Source: Leifsonia sp. AG29
GTDB taxonomy: Bacteria > Actinomycetota > Actinomycetes > Actinomycetales > Microbacteriaceae
Reading direction: 5' to 3'
NCBI RefSeq assembly: GCF_009765225.1
Contig: NZ_VMSF01000001.1
Coordinates: 2,108,001 to 2,172,000 of the forward strand
Length of the DNA: 64,000 nt
The notes beneath the pieces were generated by a model that was given only the letters and a program-made list of their open reading frames with translations, was not told the DNA's origin and ran no database searches. Numbering within the stretch: position 1 is the first letter of the stretch; the number at the start of each line of letters is the position of its first letter. The position numbers and the translations under genes are program-made. Shown here piece after piece: positions 42,973 to 52,390 of the stretch.

Positions 42973-42997
42973 ACGCCCCGGCCTGAGGCCGGGGCGT
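42973..42997 (+). terminator. Terminator hairpin between DUF4307 and greA
   Basis: ACGCCCCGGCC (42973-42983) pairs perfectly with GGCCGGGGCGT (42987-42997) around a TGA loop. It is 12 bases after the DUF4307 stop and separates it from greA. Confidence 0.75.
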
Positions 42998-43084
42998 CGA
43001 CTTTACCACCGGCCCGTCACCCGGGTGACCGGACCGGCCGATCCGCCGAGGCGGCACCGCGCCGCAGGCGCAAAGGAGTTCATC

Positions 43085-43573
43085 ATGTCCCAGGAGTCGC
43101 AGGTCACGTTTCTGACCCAGGACGCGTACGACCGGCTGTCCGCCGAACTGGAGGAGCTCAGCGGCAACGGCCGCACCGAGATCGCGAAGCGCATCGAGGC
43201 GGCCCGCGAGGAGGGCGACCTCAAGGAGAACGGCGGCTACCACGCCGCCAAGGAGGAGCAGGGCAAGATCGAGGCGCGCATCGTGCAGCTCACCACCCTG
43301 CTGCGCCACGCCCAGGTCGGCGCCGCTCCCGAGAGCCACGGCGTGGTCGAGCCCGGCACCGTCATCACGGCGACGATCGCCGGCGACGAGAGCGTCTTCC
43401 TCATCGGCAGCCGCGAGATCGCGGCCGGCACCGACCTCCCCGTCTACAGCGAGGCCAGCCCGCTCGGCGCCGCGATCCTCGGGCTCAAGGTCGGCGACAA
43501 GACCGAGTACACCGCGCCCAACGGTCGTCAGATCGCTGTGGAGATCTCCAAGGTCGACACGTTCGTCGGCTGA
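43085..43573 (+). CDS. greA: Transcription elongation factor GreA
   Basis: 162 residues. The N-terminal coiled coil (LTQDAYDRLSAELEEL, ARIAEAREEGDLKENGGY-type tip, here IEAAREEGDLKENGGYHAA) has the acidic residues that enter the polymerase channel. The C-terminal FKBP-like domain includes SPLGAAILGLKVGDKTEY. It rescues backtracked RNA polymerase. AAAGGAG before the ATG fixes the start. Flanked by terminators on both sides, so it is a single-gene transcript. Confidence 0.96.
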   Translation: MSQESQVTFLTQDAYDRLSAELEELSGNGRTEIAKRIEAAREEGDLKENGGYHAAKEEQGKIEARIVQLTTLLRHAQVGAAPESHGVVEPGTVITATIAGDESVFLIGSREIAAGTDLPVYSEASPLGAAILGLKVGDKTEYTAPNGRQIAVEISKVDTFVG

Positions 43574-43594
43574 GCCTCCCCGACATCGCGACCG

Positions 43595-43624
43595 GACGGG
43601 TCGGCGCTTCGGCGCCGGCCCGTC
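43595..43624. terminator. Bidirectional terminator between greA and ilvA
   Basis: A 13-bp stem (43595-43607 with 43612-43624, one G-T wobble) closed by a TTCG tetraloop, in the gap between two convergent genes. It probably serves both. Confidence 0.8.
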
Positions 43625-43636
43625 TCGTCGTCCGGC

Positions 43637-44896
43637 TCAGTCGTCGTCGACGACCGGGTCGTACCCGGCCGCCCGCAGCGCACTGATCACCTGCTGACGA
43701 TGCTCCGTGCCCCGGGTCTCGACGCTCACGTCGAGCTCGACCTGGCTGAGCTGCATGCCGCGCCCGTGGCGGGTGTGGAGCACCTCCACGACGTTCGCAT
43801 TCACGCCCGCGAGCAGCTCGGCGATCCGGGCGAGCTGCCCCGGCCGGTCGGGCAGCATGATCGTGAGTTTGAGGTAGCGGTCGGAGGCGGCGAGGCCCTG
43901 GCCGATGATGCGCTGCATCAGGAGGGGGTCGATGTTGCCGCCGGAGAGGATGGCCACGGTGGTGCCGTCGGCCGGCACGAGGCCCGCGAGGATTGCCGCC
44001 ACGCCGGCGGCGCCCGCGGGCTCGACCACGAGCTTCGCGCGCTCGAGGAGAACCAGGAGGGCGCGGGCGATGTCGTCCTCGCTGACGGTGACGACCGTGT
44101 CGACCGCGTCGCGGATGATCTCGAAGTTCAGCGCGCCCGGACGGCTCACCGCGATGCCGTCGGCGATCGTGCCCGTGATCGCGATGTCGGTGGGTGCTCC
44201 CGCCGCCAGCGACGGAGGGTAGGCGGCCGCGTTCGCCGCCTGCACGCCGATGACCCGGACGGACCGGCCCTCGCGCGCCGCTCGCTGCTTGATCGCGCTG
44301 GAGACGCCCGAGATGAGGCCACCGCCTCCGATGGGCACGACGACGGTCGCCACGTCAGGGACCTCGTCGAGGATCTCGAGGCCCAGCGTGCCCTGGCCGG
44401 CGATGACATCGGGGTGGTCGAAGGGAGGGATGAGAACGGCGCCGGTCTCGGCGGCGAAGTCGGCTGCCGCGCGGAGCGTCTCGTCGACGATCGAGCCGCT
44501 CAGCACCACGTCGGCCCCGTACGCCCGGGTCGCCTGGAACTTCGGGATCGCGACACCGACCGGCATGAAGATGGTGGCGTGGATGCCGAGCTCGCGCGCC
44601 GCGAAGGCGACCCCCTGGGCGTGGTTGCCCGCCGACGCGGCGACGACCCCGCGCTCGCGTTCCTCGGCGGTCAGCCGCGACATCCGGTGGTAGGCGCCGC
44701 GGATCTTGTACGACCCGGTCCGCTGGAGGTTCTCGCACTTCAAGAGCACCGGCGCTCCGAGCACGTCGGCGAGGAACCTTGAGGACTCCATGGGCGTCGG
44801 CTGAGCGACCCGGGCCACGATCCCGCGCGCGGCCTCGAAGTCGTCGAGGCTGGGCCCGGCGAACGGGGTGCGCGTGTGCGGGGTCACGGAAGCCAC
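43637..44896 (-). CDS. ilvA: Threonine ammonia-lyase with C-terminal ACT domain
   Basis: 419 residues. A fold-type II PLP domain carries K64 in RTGSYKIRGA and the phosphate loop VPIGGGGLISG. A C-terminal ACT domain (about 335-415, KLTIMLPDRPGQLARIAELL) may bind an effector. It deaminates threonine to 2-oxobutanoate, the entry to isoleucine; a single short ACT domain is the usual actinobacterial form. TAGGCT lies exactly six bases upstream of the GTG (leaderless). Confidence 0.94.
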   Translation of the reverse strand: MASVTPHTRTPFAGPSLDDFEAARGIVARVAQPTPMESSRFLADVLGAPVLLKCENLQRTGSYKIRGAYHRMSRLTAEERERGVVAASAGNHAQGVAFAARELGIHATIFMPVGVAIPKFQATRAYGADVVLSGSIVDETLRAAADFAAETGAVLIPPFDHPDVIAGQGTLGLEILDEVPDVATVVVPIGGGGLISGVSSAIKQRAAREGRSVRVIGVQAANAAAYPPSLAAGAPTDIAITGTIADGIAVSRPGALNFEIIRDAVDTVVTVSEDDIARALLVLLERAKLVVEPAGAAGVAAILAGLVPADGTTVAILSGGNIDPLLMQRIIGQGLAASDRYLKLTIMLPDRPGQLARIAELLAGVNANVVEVLHTRHGRGMQLSQVELDVSVETRGTEHRQQVISALRAAGYDPVVDDD

Positions 44897-44968
44897 CCGC
44901 TCAGCCTACTCGCGGACGTATGCCGGGGCGTGTATGACGTCGGCCGCCGCGCTCCGCTCGCTCCGGCG

Positions 44969-46237
44969 TCAGCGGTGCTGGTCGCCGGGGTGCCGCCGGA
45001 CGCCGCGCGGGACCGTCTCCCAGATCGCCCCGGGCGGTGGTGCCCACTGCTGCTCGGGCGCGGTGCGCCACTTCCCTGAGGACACGTAGTGCACCATCAC
45101 GTTGAGCACGGCCACGAACGGCACGGCGAAGAGCGCGCCCGGGATGCCCGCGAGAAGGGAGCCCGCGGCCACCGAGAGCACGACCGCGAGCGGGTGGACC
45201 TTGACCGCCGTCCCCATGATGAGCGGCTGGAGGACATGCCCCTCCAGCTGCTGCACCGCCAGGACGCCGGCGAGCATGATGAGCGCGAACACCCAGCCCT
45301 TGAAGACGAGGGCGATGATCACCGCGAGCGCGCCGGTCACGACGGCGCCGACGACGGGGATGAACGAGCCGAGGAAGACGAGCACCGCGATCGGCCCGAC
45401 GAGCGGGAGGCCCAGGAAGAACGCGACGAGGCCGATGCCGACCGCGTCGATGAACGCGACGAGCACCTGCACCTTGGCGAAGTTCCGGAGGGTCACCCAG
45501 CCGGCGCGACCGGCACCGTCGACCGCGGCGCGCGCCCGGCGCGGGAAGACCCGGACGATCCAGGCCCAGATCCCCTTGCCGTCGATGAGGATGAACAGCA
45601 CGCTGAACAGCGTCAGCAGGGCCCCGGTGAGCACGTGCCCGACCGTCGACCCCACCGACAGGGCGCCCGAGATGAACACCTGGCTGTCCTGCTGGATCGA
45701 CTGCCCGAGCGAGGCGAACGCCTGGTCGAGTTGCTCCTGCGTCAGGCCGATCGGCCCGGTCACCAGCCACTCGCGGAACCCGGTGAAGGCCGCAACGGAC
45801 TGCTGCTGCAGCTCGGCGCTCTGCCGGGTCACCTGCCAGACCGCGACGTAGAACAGGCCGCCGACGATGACGAGGAGCGTGACCAGCACGGTGACGATGG
45901 CGAGCCACGCCGGCCAGCGGTGGCGGGTGAGGAAGTCCTTGAACGGGACGAGGAGCGCCGCGAGGAGCACCGCGACGAGCACGGGGATGACGATCAGCCG
46001 GAGCTGGACGATGAGGAACACGACGACGGCGATCGCAGCGCCGATCACGAGGAGCCGCCAGGACCACGCGCTCGCCAGCCGCACGCCCCGCGGGAGGGAA
46101 GCATCGATCGGCTCGACCGGCTCGCCGAGGTCGCGGCGGCGGCGCGGGAACCACGCGCGGGCGGAGGCTCGTCCGGGGGTGGTCTCGGCTGCAGAGGGGG
46201 TGGGCGCCGGCGCGCCGGGGCGCTCGAAGTCGGACAT
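44969..46237 (-). CDS. AI-2E family transporter
   Basis: 422 residues with a variable cytoplasmic N terminus (about 60 residues), eight membrane segments and the family motif region (GSFIPVVGAVVTGALAVIIAL, LAVQQLEGHVLQPLIMG). Proteins of this family export AI-2 or act as sodium/proton antiporters; cargo here is unknown. TACACT lies exactly six bases before the ATG, predicting a leaderless mRNA. Confidence 0.92.
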   Translation of the reverse strand: MSDFERPGAPAPTPSAAETTPGRASARAWFPRRRRDLGEPVEPIDASLPRGVRLASAWSWRLLVIGAAIAVVVFLIVQLRLIVIPVLVAVLLAALLVPFKDFLTRHRWPAWLAIVTVLVTLLVIVGGLFYVAVWQVTRQSAELQQQSVAAFTGFREWLVTGPIGLTQEQLDQAFASLGQSIQQDSQVFISGALSVGSTVGHVLTGALLTLFSVLFILIDGKGIWAWIVRVFPRRARAAVDGAGRAGWVTLRNFAKVQVLVAFIDAVGIGLVAFFLGLPLVGPIAVLVFLGSFIPVVGAVVTGALAVIIALVFKGWVFALIMLAGVLAVQQLEGHVLQPLIMGTAVKVHPLAVVLSVAAGSLLAGIPGALFAVPFVAVLNVMVHYVSSGKWRTAPEQQWAPPPGAIWETVPRGVRRHPGDQHR

Positions 46238-46320
46238 GCCGACAGTGTAGGGGCGGGCGCGCGGCGGGTCGTCGGACCGGAGGACGATTCCCGCGATCCC
46301 TCAGCCGGTGCGCCTCCTGG

Positions 46321-46908
46321 TCAGAGCTTGATCACGAGCGGCGGGTACTCGATGGAGGTGCTGAACCACTGCCAGGAACCGCCTCCCTTCTGCTGGACCG
46401 AGACCCAGGTGGTCTGGCCGGCGGGGACGCCGCGCAGGGCGACGACCACCGAGACGGTGCCCGACACGGTCCGGTTGCCTGTACCCGCTGCGCTCGTCCC
46501 CGGTCCTCCCGTGTAGGCGGCGACGGCCAGGTCGACACCGCCGGAGGTCGCGATGTGGAAGGAGACGATGTACGTCCCGGTGGCCGTGATCCCGTAGGCG
46601 GACGGGGTGAAGTGCACCGAGACGCCGGGGCCTCCGGCGAGCGTGTCGCGATAGCTGAATCCGGCGTACGGGGTGCCGGTGGTGTCGGTCTGGAGGATGT
46701 CCGGCGCGAGGAGGGTCAGGTTGGTGCGTCCCTCCCCCACCGTGTGGACGGGGCTGATCGTGTCGATCGGCCGGAACCAGGGGAAGGTGATGACGTCGTC
46801 CACCGTCAGGCGGGTGGCGACATCCGAGAGGGCGAGGGTCTTGTCGAACGTGGAGGGGTCGATGACGTCGGTGTGCTCGGCGTCCGCCCCCGAGAACTCG
46901 GTGGACAT
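46321..46908 (-). CDS. Unknown protein, paralogue of the gene at 18869
   Basis: 195 residues, no signal peptide or membrane segment. The C-terminal 130 residues match the protein at 18869-19450 (VHFTPSAYGITATGTYIVSF; GSWQWFSTSIEYPPL), with the same spacing. The Gly/Thr/Ser-rich beta-strand pattern suggests a jelly roll. TAGAGT lies exactly six bases before the ATG. It sits upstream of the AI-2E gene in the same direction; function unknown. Confidence 0.78.
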   Translation of the reverse strand: MSTEFSGADAEHTDVIDPSTFDKTLALSDVATRLTVDDVITFPWFRPIDTISPVHTVGEGRTNLTLLAPDILQTDTTGTPYAGFSYRDTLAGGPGVSVHFTPSAYGITATGTYIVSFHIATSGGVDLAVAAYTGGPGTSAAGTGNRTVSGTVSVVVALRGVPAGQTTWVSVQQKGGGSWQWFSTSIEYPPLVIKL

Positions 46909-46974
46909 GCGCGCACTCTAGCCGTCGGGGGTGCCCGCGGGGAGGCTCGATCCGGCGCACCGCGACCGGTGCGG

Positions 46975-48054
46975 TCAGTCTCGAGCCGGATCGACCGCCG
47001 GAGTCACGGCCACCGGCGCACCGCCCACGGCGAGCCGGACCCTCTCCCCCGCCTGCGGCCGTTCGCGCGCGCCGTGCTGGAGCGACAGCTCGGTGCCGTC
47101 GTCGAGCCGCACACGGGTGCTGCGGTGCGCCCCGAGGAAGCTGGAGGTGACGACCGTAGCGGAGACGCCCTCTGCGGCGATCAGGACGTCCTCCGGCCGC
47201 AGATAGGCGGTGACCGGACCCTCCGGTGCCGCAGAGGCGAGCGGCACCGTCGTCCCCAGCGCGCGGAGCGACCCTGCGACGACGGTGCCCGGGACGCGGT
47301 TGGTGAGCCCGACGAACTCGGCCACGAAGGTCGACGCCGGCCGGTGGTAGAGCTCCTCCGGCGTGCCGATCTGCTCGATCGCCCCCGCCCGCATGACCGC
47401 GACGCGGTCGGCGACGGCGAGCGCCTCCTCCTGGTCGTGCGTCACGAAGAAGGTGGTGATGCCGAGCTCCGTCTGCAGGCGGCGGATCTCGTCGCGGAGC
47501 TGGACGCGTACCTTCGCGTCGAGCGCGGAGAGCGGCTCGTCGAGGAGGAGGACCCGGGGCTCGGTGACGAGGGCGCGGGCCAGCGCCACGCGCTGCTGCT
47601 GGCCCCCGGAGAGCTGGTGGGCGTAGCGGTCGCCGTGCCGGCCGAGACCGACGAGCTCGAGCGCCTCCCGGGCCCTCCGGCGTCGCTCGGCGGACGGGAC
47701 CTTGCGCATCCGCAGCCCGAACTCGACGTTCTGCGCCGCTGTGAGGTGCGGGAACAGCGAGTAGGACTGGAACACCATGCCGAGGTCGCGCCGGTTCGCG
47801 GGCTCGTCGGTGACATCGTGACCGTCGATGACGATGCTGCCCGCGTCGACTCGCTCGAGACCGGCGAGCGCGCGGAGGGCCGTCGTCTTGCCGCAGCCGC
47901 TCGGCCCGAGGAGGGCGATGAACTCGCCCGGGGCCGCCGAGAGCGAGAAGCCGGCGAGCCCGGCGCCGCCGCCGAAGTCGCGGATGAGGTCGGTGAGCTC
48001 GACGGTCGAGCCGGTGCGGGAGGGGTGGAGGGAAGGGGCCTCGAGGGCGCTCAT
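46975..48054 (-). CDS. ABC transporter ATPase, iron/polyamine (PotA/FbpC-like) type
   Basis: 359 residues. Walker A GPSGCGKTT, Q-loop VFQSYSLFP, signature LSGGQQQRVALARAL, Walker B VLLLDEPLSALD and the H-loop FFVTHDQEEAL are all intact; a C-terminal TOBE-like domain follows (about 255-350). It energises the two upstream permeases. Last gene of the operon, one base after the permease stop. Confidence 0.94.
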   Translation of the reverse strand: MSALEAPSLHPSRTGSTVELTDLIRDFGGGAGLAGFSLSAAPGEFIALLGPSGCGKTTALRALAGLERVDAGSIVIDGHDVTDEPANRRDLGMVFQSYSLFPHLTAAQNVEFGLRMRKVPSAERRRRAREALELVGLGRHGDRYAHQLSGGQQQRVALARALVTEPRVLLLDEPLSALDAKVRVQLRDEIRRLQTELGITTFFVTHDQEEALAVADRVAVMRAGAIEQIGTPEELYHRPASTFVAEFVGLTNRVPGTVVAGSLRALGTTVPLASAAPEGPVTAYLRPEDVLIAAEGVSATVVTSSFLGAHRSTRVRLDDGTELSLQHGARERPQAGERVRLAVGGAPVAVTPAVDPARD

Positions 48055-48055
48055 G

Positions 48056-48892
48056 TCAGCCTTTCGCGGGGCGCCGCCGGACGCTCATGATCCGGTCGAC
48101 GACGAAGAGGAGGAGGAACGCGAACACCAGCGCGAGGAGGGCGAAGATGACCGCGACGAACGGGTCGGACTGCGAGACCAGCAGGAGCGAGGTCTGCAGA
48201 TTGACCCGGGAGAGGAGGGAGGCGATCGTGAACTCGCCCAGCACCACGGCAACCGAGAGCGCCGACGCCGCGAGGATCCCCCGACGCAGGTTGGGGACGA
48301 GCACCCGGCCGAAGACGGTCCACCATCCCGCACCGAGTGACCGAGCGGCTTCGCTGAGCGTGACGAGGTCGACGCCCGCGACAGCGCTCTGGATGGCCCG
48401 GTAGCCGTAGGGGAGCACCGTGATGCCGTACGCGAAGGCCAGGGTCCACGCGCCCGATCCGAAGATCTCGGTCACGACCGCGTAGGTCGGGGCGAGCCCC
48501 ACGACCATGACGATCGCGGGGATCATGATCGGGAGCAGGCAGACCGCCTCCAGCAGGCGCCGGAGCGCGGGGAACCGCAGCTCGACGAGCAGGATGGTCG
48601 GGAGGAGCACGACCAGCACGAGGGCGACCGTCACGGCGGCGAGCACGAGGGAGTTGCCGAGGCCCTGGTAGATCCGGTCGTAGCGGGTCGTCTCGCCGCT
48701 GAACACCGCGATCCAGCGGCTCGCGTCGTAGACACCCGGCTTCGCGGTGCGGAGCGTGAACTCGAGCATCGAGACCAGCGGGATGAGGAAGAACGCGGCA
48801 GCGAGCACGCCGATGACCGTCCGGACGACCGGACCTGGTCCGAGGCGCAGTCCCGGGCCGCGACGGGGCCGCCGCTGGAGCGCGCCGCTCAT
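48056..48892 (-). CDS. ABC permease, PotC-like subunit
   Basis: 278 residues, about six membrane spans, with an EAA-type loop (LVTLSEAARSLGAGWWTVFGRVLVPNL). The chosen ATG overlaps the previous permease stop (ATGA). It forms the channel with the other permease and the PotA-like ATPase. Substrate not determined: iron, polyamine, phosphonate and thiamine importers share this layout. Confidence 0.92.
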   Translation of the reverse strand: MSGALQRRPRRGPGLRLGPGPVVRTVIGVLAAAFFLIPLVSMLEFTLRTAKPGVYDASRWIAVFSGETTRYDRIYQGLGNSLVLAAVTVALVLVVLLPTILLVELRFPALRRLLEAVCLLPIMIPAIVMVVGLAPTYAVVTEIFGSGAWTLAFAYGITVLPYGYRAIQSAVAGVDLVTLSEAARSLGAGWWTVFGRVLVPNLRRGILAASALSVAVVLGEFTIASLLSRVNLQTSLLLVSQSDPFVAVIFALLALVFAFLLLFVVDRIMSVRRRPAKG

Positions 48893-49860
48893 CGCTGCCA
48901 CCTCGCCGTCCGGCGCACCAGCGCGGAGTAGGCCAGCATGACGACGACCATGACGAGCAGCATCCCGAGGGCCATCGACCCGGCCAGATTGGCGCGGCCG
49001 AGCACCGTCTCGCTGATGAGCGCCTGCCGGATCTGCAGCGACACGATGGTGTTGGCCTGCCCCACCAGCGCCGCTGCGGTCGCGTACGACGAGAAGGCGT
49101 TGGCGAACAGGAGGAGCAGGCTGCCGAGGAACGACGGGAGGAGGATCGGGCCGCCGACACGCCTCCAGTACGTCCAGCGGCTGCCGCCGAGCGTCGCCGT
49201 CGCCTCCAGCCACTGTGGCTTCAGCCCCTCGAGCGCCGGGAGGAACGTGATGACCATGAGGGGGATCTGGAAGTACAGGTACGGGAGGATCAGCCCCGGG
49301 ACGGTGTAGAGCCAGACGCCGTTCGCGTACAGGTCGATGTGGAACACGTTCCGCAGCAGTACCGTCACGAGGCCCTGGGCGCCGATCGTCGCGATGAACG
49401 CGAAGGCGAGCATGACGCCGCCGAACTGCGCAAGGACGCTGCTCGCCGAGTCGACGACCGACCGGGTCGCGCCTCCCGGCCGCGAGCTCAGCAGCGCGAA
49501 GCACACGGCCGCGCCGGCGAGCGCGCCGACGACGGCGGTCACCGCCGAGAGCCAGAAGGCGCCGAAGAACGACGCGGCGATGGCGGGCTCGGCGAGTCCC
49601 GTCAGGTTGGCGACGGTGAACCGTCCGTCGCCGTCGAAGAAGCCGCTGCCGACGGCCACCGCCGTGGGGATGGCGAGGAACACGATGACGTAGAGGGCGA
49701 ACGGCGTGAGGCCGAGCGCTGCGGCCAGACGCCCGCGGCGCCGCCGGGCCGGCGTGCGCCTCCCGGACGACGGCCGCCGCCGGGGGTCCGACGTGTCGGA
49801 TCCCCCGGCGGCGGGCCGCTCGACCGCGGGCGCGGCGGCGCCCGCGATGGTCTCGGTCAT
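48889..49860 (-). CDS. ABC permease, PotB-like subunit
   Basis: 323 residues. The long basic, Pro-rich cytoplasmic N terminus (about 50 residues) precedes six membrane spans; the EAA-type region is QWLEATATLGGSRWTYWRRVGGPILLP. Its ATG overlaps the binding-protein stop (TGATG), and its stop overlaps the next permease start. The long upstream open frame overlaps the binding-protein gene and is rejected. Confidence 0.92.
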   Translation of the reverse strand: MTETIAGAAAPAVERPAAGGSDTSDPRRRPSSGRRTPARRRRGRLAAALGLTPFALYVIVFLAIPTAVAVGSGFFDGDGRFTVANLTGLAEPAIAASFFGAFWLSAVTAVVGALAGAAVCFALLSSRPGGATRSVVDSASSVLAQFGGVMLAFAFIATIGAQGLVTVLLRNVFHIDLYANGVWLYTVPGLILPYLYFQIPLMVITFLPALEGLKPQWLEATATLGGSRWTYWRRVGGPILLPSFLGSLLLLFANAFSSYATAAALVGQANTIVSLQIRQALISETVLGRANLAGSMALGMLLVMVVVMLAYSALVRRTARWQR

Positions 49861-50999
49861 CAGCCGACCGCGTTCGCCCAGGTGGAGTTGAGCAGCTGAC
49901 CGGCCTTGGTGGCCTGCTCGTCGGTCATGACGGCGATCTTGTCGAGCTTGCCCGGGAAGTCCTTCGTGTCGAGGGTCTTCGCCTTCTCCATGGCGTCGAC
50001 GCGCGCCGGGTAGGCGCCGCCCTTCAGCCACGCGTTCTGGGCGGCGTCGCTGTAGAGGTACTCCTCCCAGAGGCGCGCGGCGGCCGGGTGCGGCGCGTCC
50101 TTGTTGATGGCCTGGTTGTAGTAGCCGACGTAGGCGGTACCCGGAAGGACGACGTACTTCCAGTTCACGCCGCCCGACTTGATCGTGTCGGAGGTCGCGT
50201 AGCCCTTCTGGTTGAAGGACCAGTCGAGGAGCACGGGGGTCTCGCCGGACGCGATGGTGTTCGGCTTGCCGTCCGCCGCGTTCCAGTTGCCCGCCTGCTT
50301 CAGCTTCGAGAACCACTGGACGCCCGGGGTGAGGTCGTCGAGCGTGCCGCCGTTCTGCAGGGCCGCGTACGCGACCGCGCCGGCCGCTGCGGCCGCCTGG
50401 GTCGGGTTCCCGTTGAGCGCAACCGCACCCTTGAACTCCGGCTTCAGCAGGTCGGAGAAGCTCTTCGGGGGCGTCTTGATCTTGTTCGCGTCGTAGCCGA
50501 CCGCCATCACGCCGTAGTAGCCGACCTTCCAGAGGCCGTCCTTCTCCTTCTGGGAGGCGGGGACGTCGTCCCAGCCGGCCGGCTTGTACGGCGCGAAGTA
50601 CTGGGTGTTCGCGAGCGCGACCGACGATCCGATGTCGAACGTGTCCGGCGCGGTGTCCTGCCCCTTGAGCTTCTTGGCCGCGTCGATCTCCTCCTGGCTG
50701 GAGGCGCTGTCCTGGCTGGGGTTGATGGTGATCCCGTACTTCTTGGTGAAGCCGTCGAAGATCTCCTGGTAGTTGGCCCAGTCGCCGGGCGTCGCGATGA
50801 TGTTCAGCGACCCCTCCTTCTTGGCGGCCGCGACGAGCGCGTCCATGCCGCCGGCGGACGCGGCGTCGGTCGCCGTGGCGACCTTCGCGGTGCCCGGAGT
50901 GGAGCTGGCGTCGGCGCCGCCGGAGCAGGCGGCGAGGGAGAGGGCGACCACGGTCGCCGCGGCGGCGAGGCCGGCGGCGCGTGCACGCTTGTTGATCAC
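49860..50999 (-). CDS. ABC substrate-binding lipoprotein, iron/polyamine type
   Basis: 379 residues. The GTG start gives MINKRARAAG; a signal peptide ends in the lipobox SLAAC with lipidated C25. The mature part has the family-1 binding-protein fold (SLNIIATPGDWANYQEIFDGF near its start). GGAGGAAACCC is a good ribosome site. First gene of a four-gene operon with coupled permeases and ATPase. The ligand is uncertain; no tyrosine pattern proving ferric iron was established. Confidence 0.9.
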   Translation of the reverse strand: MINKRARAAGLAAAATVVALSLAACSGGADASSTPGTAKVATATDAASAGGMDALVAAAKKEGSLNIIATPGDWANYQEIFDGFTKKYGITINPSQDSASSQEEIDAAKKLKGQDTAPDTFDIGSSVALANTQYFAPYKPAGWDDVPASQKEKDGLWKVGYYGVMAVGYDANKIKTPPKSFSDLLKPEFKGAVALNGNPTQAAAAAGAVAYAALQNGGTLDDLTPGVQWFSKLKQAGNWNAADGKPNTIASGETPVLLDWSFNQKGYATSDTIKSGGVNWKYVVLPGTAYVGYYNQAINKDAPHPAAARLWEEYLYSDAAQNAWLKGGAYPARVDAMEKAKTLDTKDFPGKLDKIAVMTDEQATKAGQLLNSTWANAVG

Positions 51000-51022
51000 G
51001 GGTTTCCTCCAGTGCAAGGTGT

Positions 51023-51057
51023 GGTCCGGGCGGGGCGCCCGGACCGAGGACACCCTA
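51023..51057 (-). promoter_or_regulatory. Promoter and 5'-end hairpin of the ABC operon
   Basis: A leftward TAGGGT -10 (51057-51052) would start transcription near 51045. Right there a perfect 10-bp stem begins: GGTCCGGGCG (51023-51032) pairs with CGCCCGGACC (51036-51045). The transcript would thus open with a stem-loop, placed before the ribosome site, which may stabilise it or bind a regulator. I see no known riboswitch consensus. Confidence 0.5.
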
Positions 51058-51160
51058 GGAAGCGCCGACGACCGGGAGGCCTCGCGCCGGTGACACGGCG
51101 GTGAACGCCGCGTGTCGTACCGCGACGGGCACTGTCCGAGGCCGCCGGTAGTGTCGGAGC

Positions 51161-52390
51161 GTGGTCGAACAGGTCTCCCCCGCGCTCGCACGGCGCATCG
51201 CTCTCGCCGCTCAGGGCTTCGGCCGGCCCCGCCCGGCCGAGGTGGGCACGCGCCAGCTCAACGCCCTCGTCGATCGGCTGAGACTGCTGCAGATCGACTC
51301 GGTCAACGTCTTCGAGCGCAGCCACTACCTCCCGGCGTTCGCCCGGCTCGGGGCGTACGACAAGGCGCTGCTCGACCGGCTGACGGTCGATCCGCGCGGC
51401 CCGCACACCGAGTACTGGGCGCACGAGGCGGCCTTCCTCCGCAAGGAGGACTGGCCGCTCTTCCGCTGGCGCATGCGCGCCTACCGCGAGAAGTACGGAT
51501 CCGGCGACTCGTGGTTCGCCGCGAACGAGAGCACGGTCGAGTGGCTCCGCTCGGAGCTCGCGGCGAACGGCCCGCTCGCTGCGAGCGAGATCGAGCACGA
51601 CGCGAACCGCCGGACCGGTCCGTGGTGGGGCTGGTCGGAGGTCAAGCGCGCCCTCGAGCGCATGTTCCTCTTCGGCGAGGTCGCCATCGCCGGTCGGAGC
51701 CGCTTCCAGCGCCGCTACGCCCTCGTCGAGGACGTCCTGCCCGCCGCCGTCCTCGACCGCACGGTGGCCGACGCCGATGCCATCCGCGAGCTCATGCGCC
51801 GCTCCGCCGTGGCGCACGGCATCGGGACCGCCCGCGATCTCGCCGACTACTACCGGCTGAAGGGTCCCGCCGTCGGCACGGCGATCCGCGAGCTGGAGGA
51901 GGCCGGCGAGCTGGTCCCGGTGCGGGTCCCGGGCTGGGAGAGCGGCGGACGCCCGGCCCCGGTGTGGGTGCACCGCGACGCCCGGTTCCCGCGCCGCATG
52001 GAGGCCGCAGCTCTGCTCTCGCCGTTCGACCCGGTCGTCTGGTTCCGCGACCGGGCACTCCGGATGTTCGGGTTCCACTACCGGATCGAGATCTACACGC
52101 CCGCGCCGCAGCGCGTCTTCGGCTACTACTCCCTCCCGATCCTGATCGACGACGCGCTGGTCGGCCGGATCGACCTCAAGAGCGACCGGCAGGCGGGCGT
52201 GCTCCGCGTGCAGTCGGCCTGGACGGAGCACGGCGCACCGGGCGCCGTCGTGGAGCGCCTCCTCCCGCTCCTCGCCGAGACGGCGGCCTGGCAGGGTCTG
52301 GCGGAGGTCGAGGTCGCCGCGGGCGCCCGAGGAGATCTCGCTCCCGCCGTCGCGGACGCGCTGCGCACGGGGGTAAGGTGCGGGGCATGA
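51161..52390 (+). CDS. YcaQ-like winged-helix protein (HTH_42, crosslink repair type)
   Basis: 409 residues. Family features: LRLLQIDSVNVFERSHYLPAFARLG with the QID motif, YWAHEAAFL, RRYALVEDVLP, and LLSPFDPVVWFRDRALRMFGF. E. coli YcaQ and Streptomyces AlkX/AlkZ relatives are DNA glycosylases that unhook interstrand crosslinks; activity here is inferred. The GTG start has TAGTGT exactly six bases upstream (leaderless). The next gene overlaps by ATGA. Confidence 0.9.
   Translation: MVEQVSPALARRIALAAQGFGRPRPAEVGTRQLNALVDRLRLLQIDSVNVFERSHYLPAFARLGAYDKALLDRLTVDPRGPHTEYWAHEAAFLRKEDWPLFRWRMRAYREKYGSGDSWFAANESTVEWLRSELAANGPLAASEIEHDANRRTGPWWGWSEVKRALERMFLFGEVAIAGRSRFQRRYALVEDVLPAAVLDRTVADADAIRELMRRSAVAHGIGTARDLADYYRLKGPAVGTAIRELEEAGELVPVRVPGWESGGRPAPVWVHRDARFPRRMEAAALLSPFDPVVWFRDRALRMFGFHYRIEIYTPAPQRVFGYYSLPILIDDALVGRIDLKSDRQAGVLRVQSAWTEHGAPGAVVERLLPLLAETAAWQGLAEVEVAAGARGDLAPAVADALRTGVRCGA

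Noticed and set aside
43595-43624. Considered as a mobile palindromic repeat
   Set aside because: The tetraloop, position between convergent stops and normal stem length fit an ordinary bidirectional terminator.
46975-50999. Considered naming the operon as a ferric iron, thiamine or spermidine importer
   Set aside because: The family layout fits all of these and the binding protein shows no decisive ligand residues, so the substrate is left open.
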